This document shows positions 30,965 through 32,406 of a stretch of DNA of 32,406 nucleotides, piece after piece. Numbering within the stretch: the first letter of the stretch is position 1; each line of letters begins with the position of its first letter. Source of the DNA: Schlegelella_A sp038231215 (GTDB lineage: Bacteria; Pseudomonadota; Gammaproteobacteria; Burkholderiales; Burkholderiaceae_C); NCBI GenBank assembly GCA_038231215.1, contig JBBRLS010000048.1:1-32406 (forward strand), in the 5' to 3' direction. The position numbers and the translations under genes are program-made. The notes below the pieces were generated by a model. The model ran no database searches, was not told where the DNA came from, and worked only from the letters and a program-made list of their open reading frames with translations.

Positions 30965-31810
30965 CTACGACTTGCCGAGCATTTCCTTCATCACCGGAGG
31001 AGAAGCTTTAGGGTCGAGGCCGAAGCCGAGCAGGAACTCCTCGTACCACTTCTGCGTCTGGCCGTTCGCATAGAACTTGCCGATCTCCTTGTCGACGTAC
31101 TCGACCCAGGACTTGTCGGTCTCCTTGCGGACGGCGACGCTCGACGCCACCGATTGCGCCGGCGTGGGCACGACGATCTTGCCGGCGCCGAGCTTCTGCC
31201 GCGCCGCGAGCAGCGGTGGGTGGAACAGGCACACCGCATCGGCGCGCCCGGCCTGGAAGGCGGCGATCGCCTCGGCGTTACCGGGGAAGCGCGAGACCTG
31301 CGCTTTGGTCACGTTCTCGGTGAGGAACTTGTCCATGCTGCTTGCCTGCGGCACGGCGATGCGCACGGCCGGTTTGTCGAGATCGGCCCACGCCGTCACC
31401 GGCAGATCGTCGCGGGCCAGCACGGCGAGCGAATAGAACAGCAGCGGCGTCTTCGGGAAATCGACGGCCTGGGCGCGCTCGGGCGTGGCGTCCATCATCG
31501 ACATCATGTCGATCTTGTTGCCCTGCAAGGCGGCGATCGCCGTGCCCCAGGTCACCTCGACCGGCTCGAACTTCACGCCGAGGCCGGCCGCCAACGCCTT
31601 GCCGAGCGAGACGCCGACGCCGCTCGCCCAGTCGCCCGATTTCGGGTCCTTCGAATACCAGGGCGGTGCCTGCGTGACGCCGACGCGCAGCGTGCCGCGC
31701 TGCTTGATCTGCGCCAGCGTGCTGTCGGGCGAGGCCTGGGCCCAGGCGGCCGGCGCCATGGCTGCGGCGGCGAGCGCCAGCACGGAGCGGCGATGAATGT
31801 GAGCGGGCAT
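30965..31810 (-). CDS. Amino acid ABC transporter, periplasmic binding protein
   Basis: A 281-residue solute-binding protein. The signal peptide (HRRSVLALAAAAMAPAAWA) has two arginines and could use the Tat route. The mature chain has the family 3 start TLAQIKQRGTLRVGVTQAPPWY, the ligand-site region MMSMMDATPERAQAVDF, and YVDKEIGKFYANG near the end. It captures an amino acid or similar small polar solute and delivers it to the two permeases downstream. ATG 31810 has AAGGAG ten bases upstream; TATCAT further upstream is a possible -10 without a clear -35. The ligand is not predictable. Confidence 0.93.
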   Translation of the reverse strand: MPAHIHRRSVLALAAAAMAPAAWAQASPDSTLAQIKQRGTLRVGVTQAPPWYSKDPKSGDWASGVGVSLGKALAAGLGVKFEPVEVTWGTAIAALQGNKIDMMSMMDATPERAQAVDFPKTPLLFYSLAVLARDDLPVTAWADLDKPAVRIAVPQASSMDKFLTENVTKAQVSRFPGNAEAIAAFQAGRADAVCLFHPPLLAARQKLGAGKIVVPTPAQSVASSVAVRKETDKSWVEYVDKEIGKFYANGQTQKWYEEFLLGFGLDPKASPPVMKEMLGKS

Positions 31811-32027
31811 GGCGTCAGGGCTCCTTCAGAGGGTAGCTCGCATGATAAAGACACTCCCCGCGGCGTTCGCGCGCCTTGCCTGGCTAGCTAGGGCGGGGCC
31901 TTGTCTTTCCGCCGACTGTCCGCTCTCGGGCGAGCTGCACGAACGCCACGACGCGGCCGACTTCGAGACGAAGACGCAAGACAAGCTCGAGGCGGCGTAG
32001 TGACGATGCCGCCCGGCGGCGTGCATC

Positions 32028-32406
32028 TCAGCGGCTGGCGATCCTGGCGGCGAGCGCTGCGAACACCACGGCAGGATCTTCCTGGCATCGATACCTGAAG
32101 CGCAGAGTCGGCGCGGTACTTCCGAAATCGGCCGCGACGCGGGTCTCCGCCGCCAGCAAGAAGGCGGGCTCGGTCCCCTGCTGCGCGCTCACGGCGACCG
32201 GCGCGCCGGACGCTTCGACCAGGCACGTCGCCTTGCCGCCCGACCTGAATGGCGAGCGAAGGCGTTGGTTGATGTCCCAGGAAGTGGTGTAAGTCTTTCG
32301 TTGCGGCAAGTCGCGTAGGGCGTAGCCCGAAGCGGCTTGCCGCAACGGCGACGGCGATCCCGGTCGGGGTAGCCATCGTGGTCCCGGATATGGTTGAGGT
32401 GCGACC
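32028..32406 (-). other. Uncertain open reading frame running off the window
   Basis: A minus-strand frame is open from the window edge to a stop at 32028. The last 90 or so residues (for example YTTSWDINQRLRSPFRSGG and LRFRYRCQEDPAVVFAALAA) have some protein-like character but match no family I know; the first possible start inside the window is a TTG at 32345, which lies within the inverted repeat. It may be the end of a longer gene or a decayed one. The remaining stretch 31811-32027 shows no gene I can support. Confidence 0.25.
32299..32347. repeat. Large REP-like inverted repeat
   Basis: CGTTGCGGCAAG at 32299-32310 and CTTGCCGCAACG at 32336-32347 are perfect 12-base inverted arms. Between them lies a second small hairpin, GGGC-GTA-GCCC at 32318-32328. 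The nested shape resembles bacterial REP/BIME elements. I see no second copy in this window. Confidence 0.65.

Noticed and set aside
31809..32000. A 63-residue plus-strand frame ending in ETKTQDKLEAA
   Set aside because: No ribosome-binding site, no family similarity, and it overlaps the promoter region of the binding-protein gene.

Overview
This is a high-GC, gene-dense chromosomal segment. Codon use, gene families and small overlapping operons fit a betaproteobacterium of the order Burkholderiales, perhaps near Rubrivivax, Leptothrix or Rhizobacter; this is inference from gene content, as no rRNA or marker gene is present. I see no phage, insertion sequence, CRISPR array or tRNA.

Layout. 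(1) 1-5905, plus strand: a CoA-thioester catabolic operon with an enoyl-CoA hydratase (cut by the window edge), an acyl-CoA dehydrogenase, a RidA-family protein, glutaryl-CoA dehydrogenase and an aryl-CoA ligase, resembling the aerobic 2-aminobenzoyl-CoA (anthranilate) route. A sulfotransferase-like gene is translationally coupled to its end. Two intergenic gaps hold paired copies of a dispersed palindromic repeat. (2) 5934-8036, minus: a DJ-1/PfpI protein and an Sad-type aldehyde dehydrogenase, a likely carbonyl-detoxification pair. (3) 8337-11769, minus: an envelope-stress style regulon made of a glycine-zipper protein, a PepSY protein, a PhoP-like regulator, a PhoQ-like kinase and a secreted His/Asp-rich protein. 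Two matching direct-repeat operators lie before the first and last gene. (4) 11788-17542: an SMP-30-like beta-propeller, a large adenylyl cyclase/ATPase/TPR protein and an MFS transporter. (5) 17541-24642: a lipase-like lipoprotein, a PQQ-type beta-propeller lipoprotein, a family 2 glycosyltransferase, a class IV aminotransferase-like protein and a YjjJ-type HipA kinase. The lipase is flanked by two gene relics. (6) 24692-31810: a polar amino-acid ABC transporter whose ATPase is separated from its permeases and binding protein by a kinase-like gene, an AraC regulator and a two-gene operon (DUF3703-FixH fusion plus di-haem peroxidase). (7) 31811-32406: little recognisable coding sequence and one large inverted repeat.

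The most interesting pattern links regions 1 and 5. The intact sulfotransferase-like gene (5159-5905) and the intact aminotransferase-like gene (22306-23253) each have a short relic, about 94% identical, and the two relics sit on either side of the lipase gene. As I recall, the same two domains are fused in one chain in plant 'branched-chain aminotransferase-like' proteins. The aminotransferase here has Asn where the PLP-binding lysine should be. Together this suggests a poorly described two-protein system whose ancestral locus has decayed. A second strong signal is a PhoP-box-like operator pair with identical geometry around the two-component operon.
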